DNA of 22,326 nt from Baffinella frigidus. Lineage: Eukaryota; Cryptophyceae; Cryptomonadales; Baffinellaceae. Location: contig MU646361.1 in the NCBI GenBank assembly GCA_026770585.1, positions 451,564-473,889 of the forward strand, given 5' to 3'. Under the pieces are notes generated by a model, which was not told the DNA's origin, did no database searches, and saw nothing but the letters and a program-made list of their open reading frames with translations. A program made the position numbers and the translations under genes. Below are positions 1 through 9,254 of this stretch, in pieces; position 1 is the first letter of the stretch, and the number at the start of each line of letters is the position of its first letter.

Positions 1-66
1 AAACCCCAAACCCCAAACTTCAAACCGCGAACCACAAACCACAAACCACAAACCACAAACCCCAAA
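1..66. repeat. Degenerate telomere-like CCCCAAA repeat
   Basis: AAACCCC/AAACCAC units fill the left edge of the window. This is a degenerate interstitial form of the CCCTAAA repeat. Confidence 0.75.
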
Positions 67-244
67 CCACCACGCAGGGCAAGACGAACACAGCCCCGAT
101 CTTCGCCATGCCCAACATCTTCGCCGGTGGCGATTTGTATTGAGGCCGCTCAGCGCTCAAGACCATGCTTCACTCAAGTAGTCACTAGTGGATCAGCGGT
201 GCGGATTCGTCAACTTTGTACGCTTCGGAGGGCGCCGTGTCGAC

Positions 245-378
245 TACAGGGGTACCTCGCTCATACGAAACCGCCCCCCTCCCTAGGGATTCCCTAGCAC
301 CACCCTGGGGCCCGAGCTATAGGCGTACTGTAGGGTCCTAGGGGGGGGCGGTTTCTTATGAGCGAGGTACCCCTGTAG
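245..378 (+). mobile_element. MITE-1 copy
   Basis: Near-palindromic element with ends CAGGGGTACCTCGCTCATA and the complement, flanked by TA. The central part is longer and more diverged than in other copies. Confidence 0.85.
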
Positions 379-467
379 GCAAGGTCCACTTAAGTTATCA
401 TAAGTGGACCTGGTCCATAAGTGAACCAGGTCCATAAGTGGACCTAGTCCGCTTATGTAGCCATAGT

Positions 468-546
468 GTACCTGGCTTAAGTTGACCACTTAGTGTTCCT
501 GGCTTAAGTTGACCACTTAGTGTTCCTGGCTTAAGTTGACCACTTA
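468..546. repeat. 27-bp tandem repeat, about 3 units
   Basis: Unit TTCCTGGCTTAAGTTGACCA plus CTTAGTG. It lies in a 380-570 stretch rich in AAGTGGACC/GGTCCACTT inverted motifs. Confidence 0.85.
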
Positions 547-572
547 AGTAGCCATAAGTGGACCAGGGCCAC

Positions 573-680
573 GTATCCCTTAAGTGGCGAGTAGGCGCAT
601 ACGCCCTACCATAGGGCCCTAGGACCTGCCTAGGACCTCTTGGGGGTCAATTTTGACCCCCTCGCCACTTGAGGGATACT
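573..680 (+). mobile_element. MITE-5 copy
   Basis: Palindrome with TCCCTTAAGTGGC at the left end and GCCACTTGAGGGA at the right end, TA on both sides, centre TCAATTTTGA. Its core CCTACCATAGGGCCCTAGG is shared with MITE-1. Confidence 0.8.
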
Positions 681-700
681 TACGTGGACCGCTAGGCCTA

Positions 701-819
701 GAGGGGTACCTCGCTCATAAGAAAACGCCCACCCCCTTGGACCACCATAGGGCCCTCGGCATAGGCCTACTGTAGGGTCCTAGGGGGGGTTCGTTTCTTA
801 TGAGCGAGGTACCCCTGTA
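701..819 (+). mobile_element. MITE-1 copy
   Basis: Complete palindrome with the 'GGACCACCATAGGG' half first. The left TA/CA end is altered to GAGGGG. Followed by short CTGTACAGGGG end duplications (820-856). Confidence 0.85.
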
Positions 820-955
820 CTGTACAGGGGTACCCCTGTACTGTACATGTAGGGGTGTCCCGAGAGGTCTGGGTTCCCAGGAGACGCTACAATGTAGCTG
901 GAAGAAGCTCGAGAAACTTGCACCCCCCCCCTAGGGTAGGGTGGTGGGCGCGTCC

Positions 956-1078
956 TACAGGGGTACCTGGCTCATAAGAAACCGCCCCCCCCTAGGACCC
1001 TACAGTAGGACTATGCCTAGGGACCTACGGTGGTCATAGGGGGGGGGGGCGGTTTCTTATGAGCGAGGTACCCCTGTA
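956..1078 (-). mobile_element. MITE-1 copy
   Basis: Complete, TA-flanked, reverse orientation (GGACCCTACAG half first). Confidence 0.87.
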
Positions 1079-1193
1079 TGTCACAATACACTGCGGCTGC
1101 TCGCTCACGCAAACCTCCGATTCGGTTCCGTGCACAGCGTGCAGAGCGGGACCCAGATCTGATTCTCCGCAGTAGTAAATCTCACTCATTTAC

Positions 1194-1314
1194 TACAGGG
1201 GTACCTCGCTCATAAGAAACGCCCCCCCCCCTAGGACCACCATAGGGCCCTAGGCAAAGGCCTACTGTAGGGTCCTAGGGGGGGGTTGTTTCTTATGAGC
1301 GAGGTACCCCTGTA
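1194..1314 (+). mobile_element. MITE-1 copy
   Basis: Complete, TA-flanked, with a 5'-TACTA context duplicated near both sides. The translated ends give RGTSLIR and MSEVPLY. Confidence 0.87.
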
Positions 1315-1409
1315 CCTCACGCATTTACTACACTGTCGGCTGCCGCCAGATGGAAAGAAGCGCCGAACCCCCCCCATCCGGAGCAGTGTCTTATTCTCGA
1401 GTAACATCT

Positions 1410-1653
1410 GTAGGGAGGGGCGGAGTGTCGTGTTCGCGGAAGTGAATCCATCAACGTGCACAGGGTTTTCTTGCGATCAAGGACACGCACCGCGATAGGG
1501 CTCTACATTAGGGCTCGTCCTAGGAGCATAGGATCACCCTTGAGGCGGTGTGTGTCCTAGATTTCGAGTTTCCCCTGCAGCCCCTGTAGGGAAGGGCGCA
1601 GTGTTTTGTGCGCGGAACTGAATCCATCAAAGCGCACAGGGGTTCGCGATTCA
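1410..1653 (-). repeat. Duplicated exon-like segment
   Basis: Two roughly 60-bp copies (about 1410-1475 and 1588-1653) encode VHVDGFTSANTTLRPSLQ and VRFDGFSSAHKTLRPSLQ in the same minus-strand frame. Both end in a CCCTACAG that looks like a 3' splice site. Differences between the copies keep the frame. They may be exons, or exon copies, of the same gene as 1.9-2.8 kb. Confidence 0.4.
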
Positions 1654-1924
1654 GCACCGCCTTAGAGTCCTGCGGTGGGCCTATTCCTAGGATCATAGGA
1701 CCTGCCTGGAGGAGGCTTGTGTTCTTCCTCCCAAAAAAAACCTGCAGCGTCTCAGCAGGGGAGAGGTTGAGGTTTCCTCACTCACAAAGAACCCCCCTCA
1801 ACAGCACAAACTGGCTGCGGAGCCCGTCTGGTCCTCGCGGGGCGGCGAACGAGCGAGGTGCAGGGGCGCGCGGGGCGCAGGGCCTGTCGGGATGGCGGGG
1901 TGCTGGGTCGCGGGTGGGAAACAC

Positions 1925-1991
1925 GAGCAGCTCCTGTGCGACCCCGCTCGCTCCGTGGTCGCTCCAAATGCTCCCAAACTTTGCAGGGTTG
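1925..1991 (-). CDS. Possible exon resembling a WSDxGxSG motif
   Basis: Follows acceptor GTTCCAG and reads NPAKFGSIWSDHGASGVAQE then LL before a possible donor CTC|GTGTTT. The 'IWSDhGaSG' string recalls the 'W.D.GSGa' repeat in Vps62-like proteins, a weak resemblance. Its phase matches the donor at 2585. It could be part of a decaying gene with 2425-2766. Confidence 0.3.
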
Positions 1992-2424
1992 CTGGAACCC
2001 ACGAATGCCGGGGTCCCGGCGCCGGGAGCCTGCGCGGGCGCTTGAAGGGGGAAGCAGGGGGGGGAGGCGGGTGGGGACGGTCGTCTGTGTTGCGGTGATC
2101 CGGAGGTGGAGGAGGATCGGCCCTGCGAGGCAGGGTTTGGGGCGCGGGAAACCCAGGGATCAAGCCCCTAGCCCGCGGGTGCGCCCAGCGAGGGGAGGGG
2201 AGCAGAAGGTGGACGCAGGCGGGGGCATGCGGCGACCTACACGAGAGAGAAGCGGTCGACGTGCCAGGCGGGAAGAGGCACGCGGTCACCTTCATTGTAT
2301 GTATTGGACATGTGCGGATCCTGTGCTCCGTCACCCTATCTATCTCTATCTACTATGTACCTGTCTTCTAGCCCCTGCCCCGCCACTCGATTCTACTCGC
2401 CTACCCTACGTCCCCGTCCCCGAG

Positions 2425-2766
2425 TCACCCCACGAAGAGCGCACGAGCGAAGCCTTTCGAGCGCTTGGGATCCGATGCGCTCGTGCAAGGCGCTTCTCGT
2501 GGCTCCGGGGAACTGCTCGCGGGCACCTCACGTTCAGCGCAACGTCGCCACGCAGCCACGGGCAAGGCGGGGGCAGGATCACACCTAGATGATTCTTCGT
2601 CTTCGTCTTCCTCCATGAAGAACGCCATCTCGCTCAACGAAACCGGCGACGCTGGATTTATGTCCGGCGCGACTTTCACGCGAGCCTCCAACACGGCCTC
2701 GTCCCAGCGCCGCACCGCGCCGAGGAGCAGCCGCCGCTGTTTGTTCCACGAGTGCATCGGGAGCAT
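2425..2766 (-). CDS. Unidentified protein-like exon with acidic stretch
   Basis: Open frame MLPMHSWNKQRRLLLGAVRR, then WDEAVLEARVKVAPDINPAS, SPVSLSEMAFF and MEEDEDEESS, with G/C-rich third positions like the GUN4 exons. It may be one 113-aa ORF ending at 2425, or be spliced at 2585 (TCTAG|GTGTGA, phase 2) to 1991-1925. The second option is attractive because the next acceptor completes the split Ser codon. An acceptor-like ACCAG lies just before the Met, so the Met need not be the start. I do not recognise the family. The antisense frame is also open but Ser-rich and less protein-like. Confidence 0.42.
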   Translation of the reverse strand: MLPMHSWNKQRRLLLGAVRRWDEAVLEARVKVAPDINPASPVSLSEMAFFMEEDEDEESSRCDPAPALPVAAWRRCAEREVPASSSPEPREAPCTSASDPKRSKGFARALFVG

Positions 2767-2899
2767 TGCTGGTCTACACCCTATCTTTCAAATCCCCGAG
2801 GAATCCCCGAGGAATCCGCAACTCGTGCCGCCAGCTGGTCAAGATCTGATGGTGACCACCTTTTGTGTTTTCGTCGGGAAATCCCGAATCGTTGCGGGT

Positions 2900-3838
2900 T
2901 GATGTGTCTAAGAAGATCGTGCGACCTTTTTACCACACAATATTTTGTCATAGAAACGTGGCAACGTATTCGAGGTGTGTCCAGGAAGAAGTCTGATGTA
3001 TTCACGTGTGTGGATCTCCCCCATTTTCCTCCCCACGTGCGGAAAAAAACTGTCAAAATCTGGTCTCGCGGATTTCTCGCGGTGAAGAAAAAAATGCGGC
3101 CCAAAAAGTCAAAAATGCTGGGTGCTGCCCATGCCCCATCCAAGCCATACCAGTAAGTAATAACCCCGAGGACTGTCCGAAGGGGGCGTACCGTGCACGA
3201 GACCGGCGCCGGTTTACTCAACCACGAGGGTTGAGTAAAATGTGAGCAAAACGCCCTTATTTCTTGTTAGTGAGATGCCTCGATGGTGACTGCCAGAATC
3301 CTCGGGCAAGCCTGCGCGGCGGGGCGGTCACAATCCCCGCGCCGCCATAATTCAACCTCTCTTTTCGAAACTGCTGGTAAATCTGGCAAATTAAAATATT
3401 TCGAATTTAAACATCCACGAACAAGGCCGGAACGTGGCACAAACTGCCCCAATTTGGGTTTTTCAAACGACGTTTCGGAATCGTCAGTGTACGCAATCGA
3501 AACTTTTCCCTAGCAGTGCCGGCATCTCACTGCAGCAACATCCTGTGTGTAGTGTGTGTAGCCTTGTTTGTGGGTGGTTGACTAATTCAGATTCATCATG
3601 TACCTTCACGTGAAATCGATTGAGTCTGTGTGTACCTGTCAGAACGTGACCAATCGAGAATGTTCTGTGAAATCTTACTGAGCGTCACTCCATTCGTACA
3701 AGAGGGGGGGGCAGAACATACGCAAATCGGACAACAAGCTTTCTGATCGAATGGAATCAAAGTTCTGTTGCTCGTAGCCCTGTGAGAGCGGACCTCCAGG
3801 CGAGGTCCACGTGGGATTTAAGTAGTCGTATTAATAGG
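2900..3838. other. No recognisable gene or element
   Basis: Apart from a small hairpin ACTCAACC...GGTTGAGT (3217-3237) and TG-rich patches near 3543-3560, nothing here supports a gene. The open frames have no protein-like composition. Confidence 0.5.
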
Positions 3839-3839
3839 G

Positions 3840-3989
3840 TAACGGCCTGAAAATAGGGTAGTTAGGCCTACGGCATTGCCTAGGACCTCCTACCGTAGGC
3901 CGAGACTTTTTGGTCCGAGGATCCCTCGGCCTACAGTAGGAGGTCCTAGGCAATGCCGTATGCCAAACTACCCCATTTTTAGGCCGTTA
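3840..3989. mobile_element. MITE-6, 150-bp palindrome
   Basis: Arms TAACGGCCTGAAAATAGGGT and ACCCCATTTTTAGGCCGTTA, inner arms CGGCATTGCCTAGGACCTCC, flanked by TA. Single copy in the window. Confidence 0.75.
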
Positions 3990-4570
3990 GCCTATGAGTA
4001 TGCATTAGGCAACTACCGGGAAGGTGTGACTGTTCATATCAATACAACATGTTTACCTCATTATCCCATGGTGGGAGAGAAGGTGGTAGTATCCTGAGGA
4101 GACGAAGGGAGAATCAGGGAGGATACCATCTTATTGGCCACTTATGAAATCCACTAGCTTGACAATCTTCAGTTCATTTCTCGTACCTGTTGTGAACAAG
4201 ATGTAAGCCCACAATGAGGACTACGAGGTTTTTATTTTAAAAAAGGTCTCACTCAATTTCACTTATGTGAGCCCTTTTCCGGTACAAATCCGTTACACCC
4301 TGATTCTGGGCGCTCATCATGATCGGTACATGTATTTGATTGAACCTTTAAAAATATGTGAAACGTGCGTTCGAGTGGCATACGCTACAGACGGATGCTT
4401 TTAGGACACGCCAACGACACTTTTGCAAAGGATTGGCGGAAACAAACCCACACCTGTCGGCAAGCGTTCTTATGTGATGGAACCAAGTGATGTTTGCTCG
4501 TAGCTCCCCTTCGAGCTTTACATTTTGCATGGTGTCAAACCGTCCTAGGGTCCTTCAGTAGACCCATGCC
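3990..4570. other. No recognisable gene or element
   Basis: I see neither a plausible coding exon nor an inverted repeat here. Confidence 0.45.
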
Positions 4571-4692
4571 TACAGGGGTGCCTCGCTCATAAGAAACAGC
4601 CTCCCCCTAGGACCCTACAGTAGGGCTGTGCTTAGGGCCCTATGGTGGTCCTAGGGGGGGGGGCAGTTTCTTATGAGCGAGGTACCCCTGTA
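4571..4692 (-). mobile_element. MITE-1 copy
   Basis: Complete, TA-flanked, reverse orientation. Followed by a partial duplicate of its ends (4693-4731). Confidence 0.87.
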
Positions 4693-4759
4693 CCTGTAGG
4701 GCCCTACCGTACAGGGGTACCTCGTACCACCATATCGTTTTATTACAATAAATCGTAAC

Positions 4760-5180
4760 TTGAGAAAAAGGACCAGATTCGACCCCTTCGTTTTCTTTTT
4801 TTAAGAAAAGGCACCGACCGGATTCTCCATGCGTGTTCTTAATTTAAGAAAACGTAGGACTGACTGGATTCTCGGGTTTTCTGATGAATTCAGAAAACAG
4901 AGACCAACCGGATTCTATGTGAAGATGTTATTTTGGACCTAGTTCGCGCACCTCCACGGAGAATGGAGCTAGCGCATTTTCGGGGCGAAAAATGATAAAA
5001 AATCTTGAGAAAAACGGGGTTCCCGAGTTGGGCGGCCATCAAAAATTATAACCTTGAATTTAATAACACGGAGACCGACCGCTTTTGTACGTTTTCTTAA
5101 TTTAACAGAACGGAGACCAACCGGTTTTGCTCGCGTTTTTCTTAATTTAAGAAATCGGCGACCGACCGACCCTCTCGCAC
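4760..5180. repeat. Diverged tandem repeat with TTTTCTTAATTTAAGAAAA core
   Basis: Units of roughly 50-60 bp combining GGAGACCGACCGG and the palindrome TTCTTAATTTAAGAA repeat at least six times with drift. The same motif pair appears in MITE-4 (8756-8944). Confidence 0.75.
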
Positions 5181-5186
5181 AGGTGT

Positions 5187-5292
5187 TCTTATCTCTTTAG
5201 TGGCCAGTAGGCTCATACGCCCTACCGTAGGGCCCTAGGACCAGCCTAGGACCTCAGGCCCCCAAATTTGGAGGCCTGGTCACTTAAGGGAT
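5187..5292 (+). mobile_element. MITE-5 copy
   Basis: Ends TATCTCTTTAGTGGCC / GGTCACTTAAGGGATA, centre CCCAAATTTGG. The arms around the centre have changed together (CAGGCCCC/GGAGGCCTG). Confidence 0.8.
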
Positions 5293-5372
5293 AACCGAGG
5301 TACTCCTGTACAGTAGGGTTATGCCTAGATACCCCTGTAACCCTGGGGACGGTGCGTTTCCTTCATTTCGAG

Positions 5373-5504
5373 TACAGGGGTGTCTCGCTCATAAGAAACC
5401 GCCCTCACCCCCAGGAACACCAATGTCCACCATAGGGCCATAGGCATAGGCCTGCTGTAGGGTCCTGGGAGGTGGCGGTTTCTTATGAGCGAGGTACCTC
5501 TGTA
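5373..5504 (+). mobile_element. MITE-1 copy
   Basis: Complete, with a small internal duplication of CACCA. Directly followed by two half-copies. Confidence 0.85.
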
Positions 5505-5615
5505 GGGCCCTATGGTGGTCCTAGGGGGTGGCGTTTTCTTATGAGCGAGGTACCCCTGCAGGGCCCTATGGTGGTCCTAGGAGGTGGCGGTCTCTTATGA
5601 GCGAGGTACCCCTGT
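5505..5615. repeat. Two tandem half-copies of MITE-1
   Basis: Two 55-56 bp units, each GGGCCCTATGGTGGTCCTAG through GAGCGAGGTACCCCTG(T/C)A. The junctions fall at CTGTAGGG or CTGCAGGG, a string found at the element's end and in its core. Confidence 0.85.
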
Positions 5616-5806
5616 AGCCCCTGTCCAGTGGGGCGGCGCTGCGAGGCGTTCCGAACGAAAGTCTTGTTTCACTTTCGTGATGTATTAGCTGGGGTTCGCC
5701 GGCTGACCCGGGCCTTCTCTTAGTCTAAAGATCGGTTCAGCCTGTGTTGGATGCAGACACCGTCTTGCCTATTTCTGGGGTTCACAGATTTATATGTGGG
5801 GTTGTA

Positions 5807-5883
5807 AACATTTGCACCAGGATAGGGTGTTCCAACCTCGCGTCTGGCCTAATGGGGGGTAGAATGGCTCTCAAGGCAATGAA
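5807..5883. repeat. 77-bp dispersed repeat, copy 1
   Basis: AACATTTG(C/T)ACCAGGATAG through GGCTCTCAAGGCAATGAA is repeated at 7511-7587 with few mismatches. Origin unknown. Confidence 0.85.
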
Positions 5884-5966
5884 CTCCTGGCTGCGTGCGT
5901 TTGCATGGAGGGGTGCAACTTAAAGACCTTCACAGCGACTACCATCGCCACCATGCGTCCCCACAT

Positions 5967-6088
5967 TACAGGGGTGCCTCGCTCATAAGAAAGCGCCTCC
6001 TCCTAGGACCCTACAGTATGGCTCTGCGTAGGGCTCTATGGTGTTCCGGGGGGGGGGCGCGCTTTCTGATGAGCGAGGTACCCCTGTA
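5967..6088 (-). mobile_element. MITE-1 copy
   Basis: Complete, TA-flanked, reverse orientation, with paired changes in both arms (AAAGCGC/GCGCTTT). Confidence 0.86.
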
Positions 6089-6091
6089 CCT

Positions 6092-6290
6092 CGAGGGTTT
6101 GGTAATGGCTCCAATGCCATTACCCGTCCTTCCGGGGATCCTTTAGGTCCTTTAGGTTCTTCGAGCTCCCAACATAGGCGGACACCGGAACTGGTTCTGC
6201 AGGACAGCCATGCTTCCTTTCGCATCCCATTCAAGCCCTCTGAGGGTTTGGCAATGGCTCCAATGCCACTTCCCGTTCTTCCGGGGGCAC
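6092..6290. repeat. Imperfect direct repeat GAGGGTTTGG(T/C)AATGGCTCC
   Basis: About 50 bp at 6093 recurs at 6239. Between them lies copy 1 (6155-6237) of a dispersed repeat that includes AACATAGGCGGACACCGGAA. Confidence 0.75.
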
Positions 6291-6370
6291 GCCCCATGCA
6301 GGAGCAGTCGGAGGGACTTGACGCAGACACGTAGTCTGTCGGGTCACGCTAGAGTTCTCGCCACAGAGGC

Positions 6371-6512
6371 TACCACCAACCCTCACAGTCTGGGCAAATC
6401 GGGGGAAATGGCTCCAAAAATCCCCTTGAAGGCCGTCGGATTCCGACGGGCTCCAAGGGGGTTTGGTGTTTTTGACTTTTTCGATTTGCCCAAGTTGTGA
6501 GGGTTGGTGGTA
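6371..6512. mobile_element. MITE-7 copy
   Basis: Palindrome with ends TACCACCAACCCTCAC and GTGAGGGTTGGTGGTA and inner arms GGGCAAATCG / CGATTTGCCC. TA target site. Confidence 0.8.
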
Positions 6513-6858
6513 GGATGAACCTAAAGGACCTAACGGGCTCACCACCTGGGATTGTATGGGGGTTACTCGAACATAAGGTCCACCACGCCGTAGGAGCCTA
6601 CAGGGGAAAAGCGAGGTTTAATAAGATGACAAACACGACCGCTGCACGCCACATGGAGAGGTAGGACGAGACATGAGGGCTCTAGCCCAAGTACACCCCG
6701 AGGGGTGTATGTAGAGGGAAACCGTCACGTCCGCTAGGACAAGCTACCTACGCTACAGCAAAGGCCTACAGCAGGCCGATGCCTATGGGCCTTGATGTTC
6801 GAGTAACCTCTTTACACCTTGTGAGGACGTACAAGACTGCAACGGGGTCTACAGAGGC

Positions 6859-6981
6859 TACAGGGGTACCTCGCTCATAAGAAACCGCCCCCCCCTAGGA
6901 ACCTACTGTAGTCCTATTCCTAGTGCCCTATGCTGGTCCTAGGGGGGGGGGGCGGTTTCCTATGAGTGAGGAACCCCTGTA
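6859..6981 (-). mobile_element. MITE-1 copy
   Basis: Complete, TA-flanked, reverse orientation. The right end has drifted (GAGTGAGGAACCCC). Confidence 0.86.
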
Positions 6982-7000
6982 GGATGTGAGAGTCACTGGC

Positions 7001-7045
7001 AAATTCCAGCCTGGTCAAATTCCAGCCTGGTTAAATTCCAGCCTG
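7001..7045. repeat. 16-bp tandem repeat, 3 units
   Basis: AAATTCCAGCCTGGT(C/T) repeated directly after the MITE-1 copy. Confidence 0.85.
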
Positions 7046-7140
7046 CGAGGTCCACTTAGTGGCCACACGTAGCCAGGTTTCAGCAACCTAAGTTGACCTC
7101 GTAGGTGGCCCGCTTTCAGGATAAAGTCACGGAGTAACAT

Positions 7141-7200
7141 GGCACCCTGAATCCTAAACCGTGAGGAGCGTCGCACCTTAAACCCTAAACTCTAAACCCC
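7141..7200. repeat. Degenerate CCTAAACC cluster
   Basis: Scattered CCTAAACC and CTAAAC units, interstitial telomere-like. Confidence 0.55.
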
Positions 7201-7315
7201 TCGCCCTCTCCTGACTACTCAAACTCTATCTATGACTTCGCGAAATGTAGATCTCAATTGAGCCTTTTTTGCCTTCGAATGATAAAATGCTGGCCACACG
7301 TCCGGCATCTCGTTC

Positions 7316-7428
7316 TGGGGCTCCTCGCTCATACGAAAACACCTCCTCCTAAGACCCTGGTACCCCTGTAGGGCCTTATGGCGGCGCTAGGGGGGAGGGG
7401 GGGTTATTATGAGCGAGGTACCCCCGTA
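7316..7428. mobile_element. MITE-1 copy, degenerate
   Basis: The left arm is partly deleted and contains an extra TACCCCTGTA in the core. The right arm is largely intact. Confidence 0.7.
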
Positions 7429-7510
7429 GAGAAATGTGTGGCCTCCGAGAGCCATCTGCTCGAGGACCACTCGAGAATGCAAGAAGGGCCTACTTGCATG
7501 TTCAGTTATG

Positions 7511-7587
7511 AACATTTGTACCAGGATAGGGTGTTCCAACCTCGCGTCTGGCCTAATGAGTGGTGGAATGGCTCTCAAGGCAATGAA
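7511..7587. repeat. 77-bp dispersed repeat, copy 2
   Basis: Same orientation as 5807-5883. Confidence 0.85.
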
Positions 7588-7621
7588 AGTTACGACACAA
7601 CGGCTACATCTCGGGTTTAAA

Positions 7622-7739
7622 TACAGGGGCACCTCGCTCATAAAAAAACGTCCCCATCTAGGACCCTTGTACAATAGGACCATACTTAGGGTCCTATGGT
7701 GGTCCTAGGGGGGAGGGCGTTCCTTGTGAGCGAGGTACA
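7622..7739 (-). mobile_element. MITE-1 copy, right end lost
   Basis: Reverse orientation. Its right arm stops at GCGAGGTA, where the next copy begins, so the two overlap at an internal TA. Confidence 0.82.
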
Positions 7740-7864
7740 GGGGTCCCTCGCTCATAAGAAACGCCCACCCCCCTAGGACCACCGTAGGGCCCTAGGCATG
7801 GTCCTACTGTGGGGTCCTAGCGGGGGGCGGTTTCTTGTGAGCGAGGTACCCCAGTGCCCCTGTA
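7735..7864 (+). mobile_element. MITE-1 copy
   Basis: Complete, forward orientation, with a duplicated end at the right (CCCCAGTGCCCCTGTA). Confidence 0.84.
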
Positions 7865-8063
7865 GACCCCTCTAGCATTCTCGTATGGTGTGACCCCGCT
7901 TGGGAAGAGAGAGGCCGCGCCGGCCAAGGCCCACACACAAGCGAGAGATAACTTACCTTCATTAGTCAACCACCGAGGCTCGTCACCTGTCCGACCGAGG
8001 CTCACATATGGAAAGAGTCTTTCCCAGGAAAAGCTGCACATCAAACAATACCTTTTATTTTTA

Positions 8064-8166
8064 TCCCTCAAGTGACCAGTAGGCTCATAGACCCTACCGT
8101 AGGGCCCTAGGACCTGCCTCAGACCTCTTGGCCGTCAAATTTGACGGCATGGTCACTTGAGGGATA
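8064..8166 (+). mobile_element. MITE-5 copy
   Basis: Ends TATCCCTCAAGTGACC / GGTCACTTGAGGGATA, centre GTCAAATTTGAC. Complete and TA-flanked. Confidence 0.82.
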
Positions 8167-8199
8167 GATCTTTGATACGGTAAGGTGTGGTGTTCATCT

Positions 8200-8485
8200 G
8201 TCCCATAAGTGGCCAGTACAAGGGGTACCTCGCTCATAAGAAAATGCTCTCCCCTAGTAGGACCCTACACTGTACATGTAGGCACAGGCGTACCTCGCTC
8301 ACAAGAAACTGCCTCCCCCCTAGGACCCTAGGCATAGGCCTACTATAGGGTCCTACTAGGGGAGGGCGTTTTCTTATGAGCGAGGTACCCCTGTAGGCTC
8401 ATACGCCCTACATGTACCGTAGGACCCCAGGACCTGCCTAGGACCTCTTGGCGGTCAAATTTGACCGCCTGGCCACTTAAGGGAT
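8200..8485 (+). mobile_element. MITE-5 copy interrupted by MITE-1
   Basis: Left piece 8200-8218 (CCCATAAGTGGCCAGTA) and right piece from 8393 (TAGGCTCATACGCC...CACTTAAGGGAT) rejoin to the intact MITE-5 sequence if 8219-8394 is removed together with one TA. Confidence 0.82.
8217..8394 (+). mobile_element. MITE-1 copy, nested, with an internal half-copy
   Basis: Inserted at TA in MITE-5. Outer arms TACAAGGGGTACCTCGCTCA / TGAGCGAGGTACCCCTGTA; a second left arm (CACAGGCGTACCTCGCTCAC) sits inside. Confidence 0.82.
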
Positions 8486-8536
8486 GTTGGGAGAAATCAA
8501 AACCTGAAGGGACCTCAAGGACCTGGCCCTTTACGT

Positions 8537-8624
8537 CCTTCAGGTTCTTCAAGCTCCCAACATAGGCGGACACCGGAACTTGCTCTGTAGAAAGGCCATG
8601 CTTCCTTTCGGATCACATCAAGCC
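8537..8624. repeat. Dispersed repeat, copy 2
   Basis: Shares AACATAGGCGGACACCGGAA and CATGCTTCCTTTCG with 6155-6237. An inverted copy is at 9726-9803. Confidence 0.78.
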
Positions 8625-8667
8625 GCCCCTGTACATGTACAGAGGATCGTGGCAAAAATCGGCCAGG

Positions 8668-8759
8668 AAACCGCCTCCCCCTAGGACCCTACAGTAGGAC
8701 CATGCCTAGGGCCCTACGGTGGTCCTAGGGAGGGTGGCGGTTTCTTATGAGCGAGGTAC
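8668..8759 (-). mobile_element. MITE-1 copy, left end replaced
   Basis: The core and right arm are intact. The left outer end is lost after CAGGAAACCGCC and the right end stops at the internal TA where MITE-4 begins. Confidence 0.75.
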
Positions 8760-8944
8760 AGGGGTATCTGGGATAAGAACCCAGAACTTAAGAACACAGT
8801 CCGGATTTGGGCCCCCCGTTTTCTTAATTTAGAACCAGAGGGTTGACTAAAACTTGCGCTTAGTCAACCCTCTGGTACTGATTTAAGAAAACGGACACCG
8901 ACCGATGTCGGAGCACCCGTGTTCTTAGCCCAGATACCCCTGTA
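8756..8944. mobile_element. MITE-4
   Basis: Flanked by TA, ends CAGGGGTATCTGGG / CCCAGATACCCCTG, sharing its terminal bases with MITE-1. It contains a perfect hairpin ACCAGAGGGTTGACTAA / TTAGTCAACCCTCTGGT (8843-8876) and the TTTTCTTAATTT motif. Confidence 0.8.
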
Positions 8945-8984
8945 CACATTCCCCGTACTTGAGACGTGATGGTGGTCAATCAAA

Positions 8985-9085
8985 AGTCAACCCAATGGAG
9001 GAATCCTCACATTCTGAGGATTCCGCCAAAAGTTAACGGAAACTCAGGGGAATTGTTCGAAATTGACTTTTGCGATTGCCTCCGG
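8985..9085. repeat. Imperfect inverted repeat with hairpin
   Basis: TCAAAAGTCAACCC faces AATTGACTTTTG, around a hairpin GGAATCCTCA...TGAGGATTCC (8999-9022). Confidence 0.5.
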
Positions 9086-9254
9086 TCGGGTCTAGCGCTG
9101 AGACACTGCCTCGCAACCACGGAGAGAGAGACCTTTATTAATACCAGCACGGTCTGTGGCCACGCATGTACCCCCACCGAGGCTGTGTCTGGGCACCCGC
9201 CCCAGACCCCAGTGTCTGAGCATCCCCCCCACCACACAGCGCACTACCAAGGGA

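Noticed and set aside
283-489. ORFs overlapping MITE-1 copies here and at 1.2, 5.9, 7.4, 7.8 and 10.6 kb
   Set aside because: Frames run through palindromic element arms and have no protein-like core.
1798-2592. 178-aa minus and 244-aa plus frames
   Set aside because: Pro-rich or Arg/Gly-rich low-complexity in GC-rich DNA, consistent with intron or intergenic sequence; overlapping frames on both strands.
4760-5180. CRISPR-like array
   Set aside because: Units drift in length and sequence, lack unique spacers, and the setting is eukaryotic.
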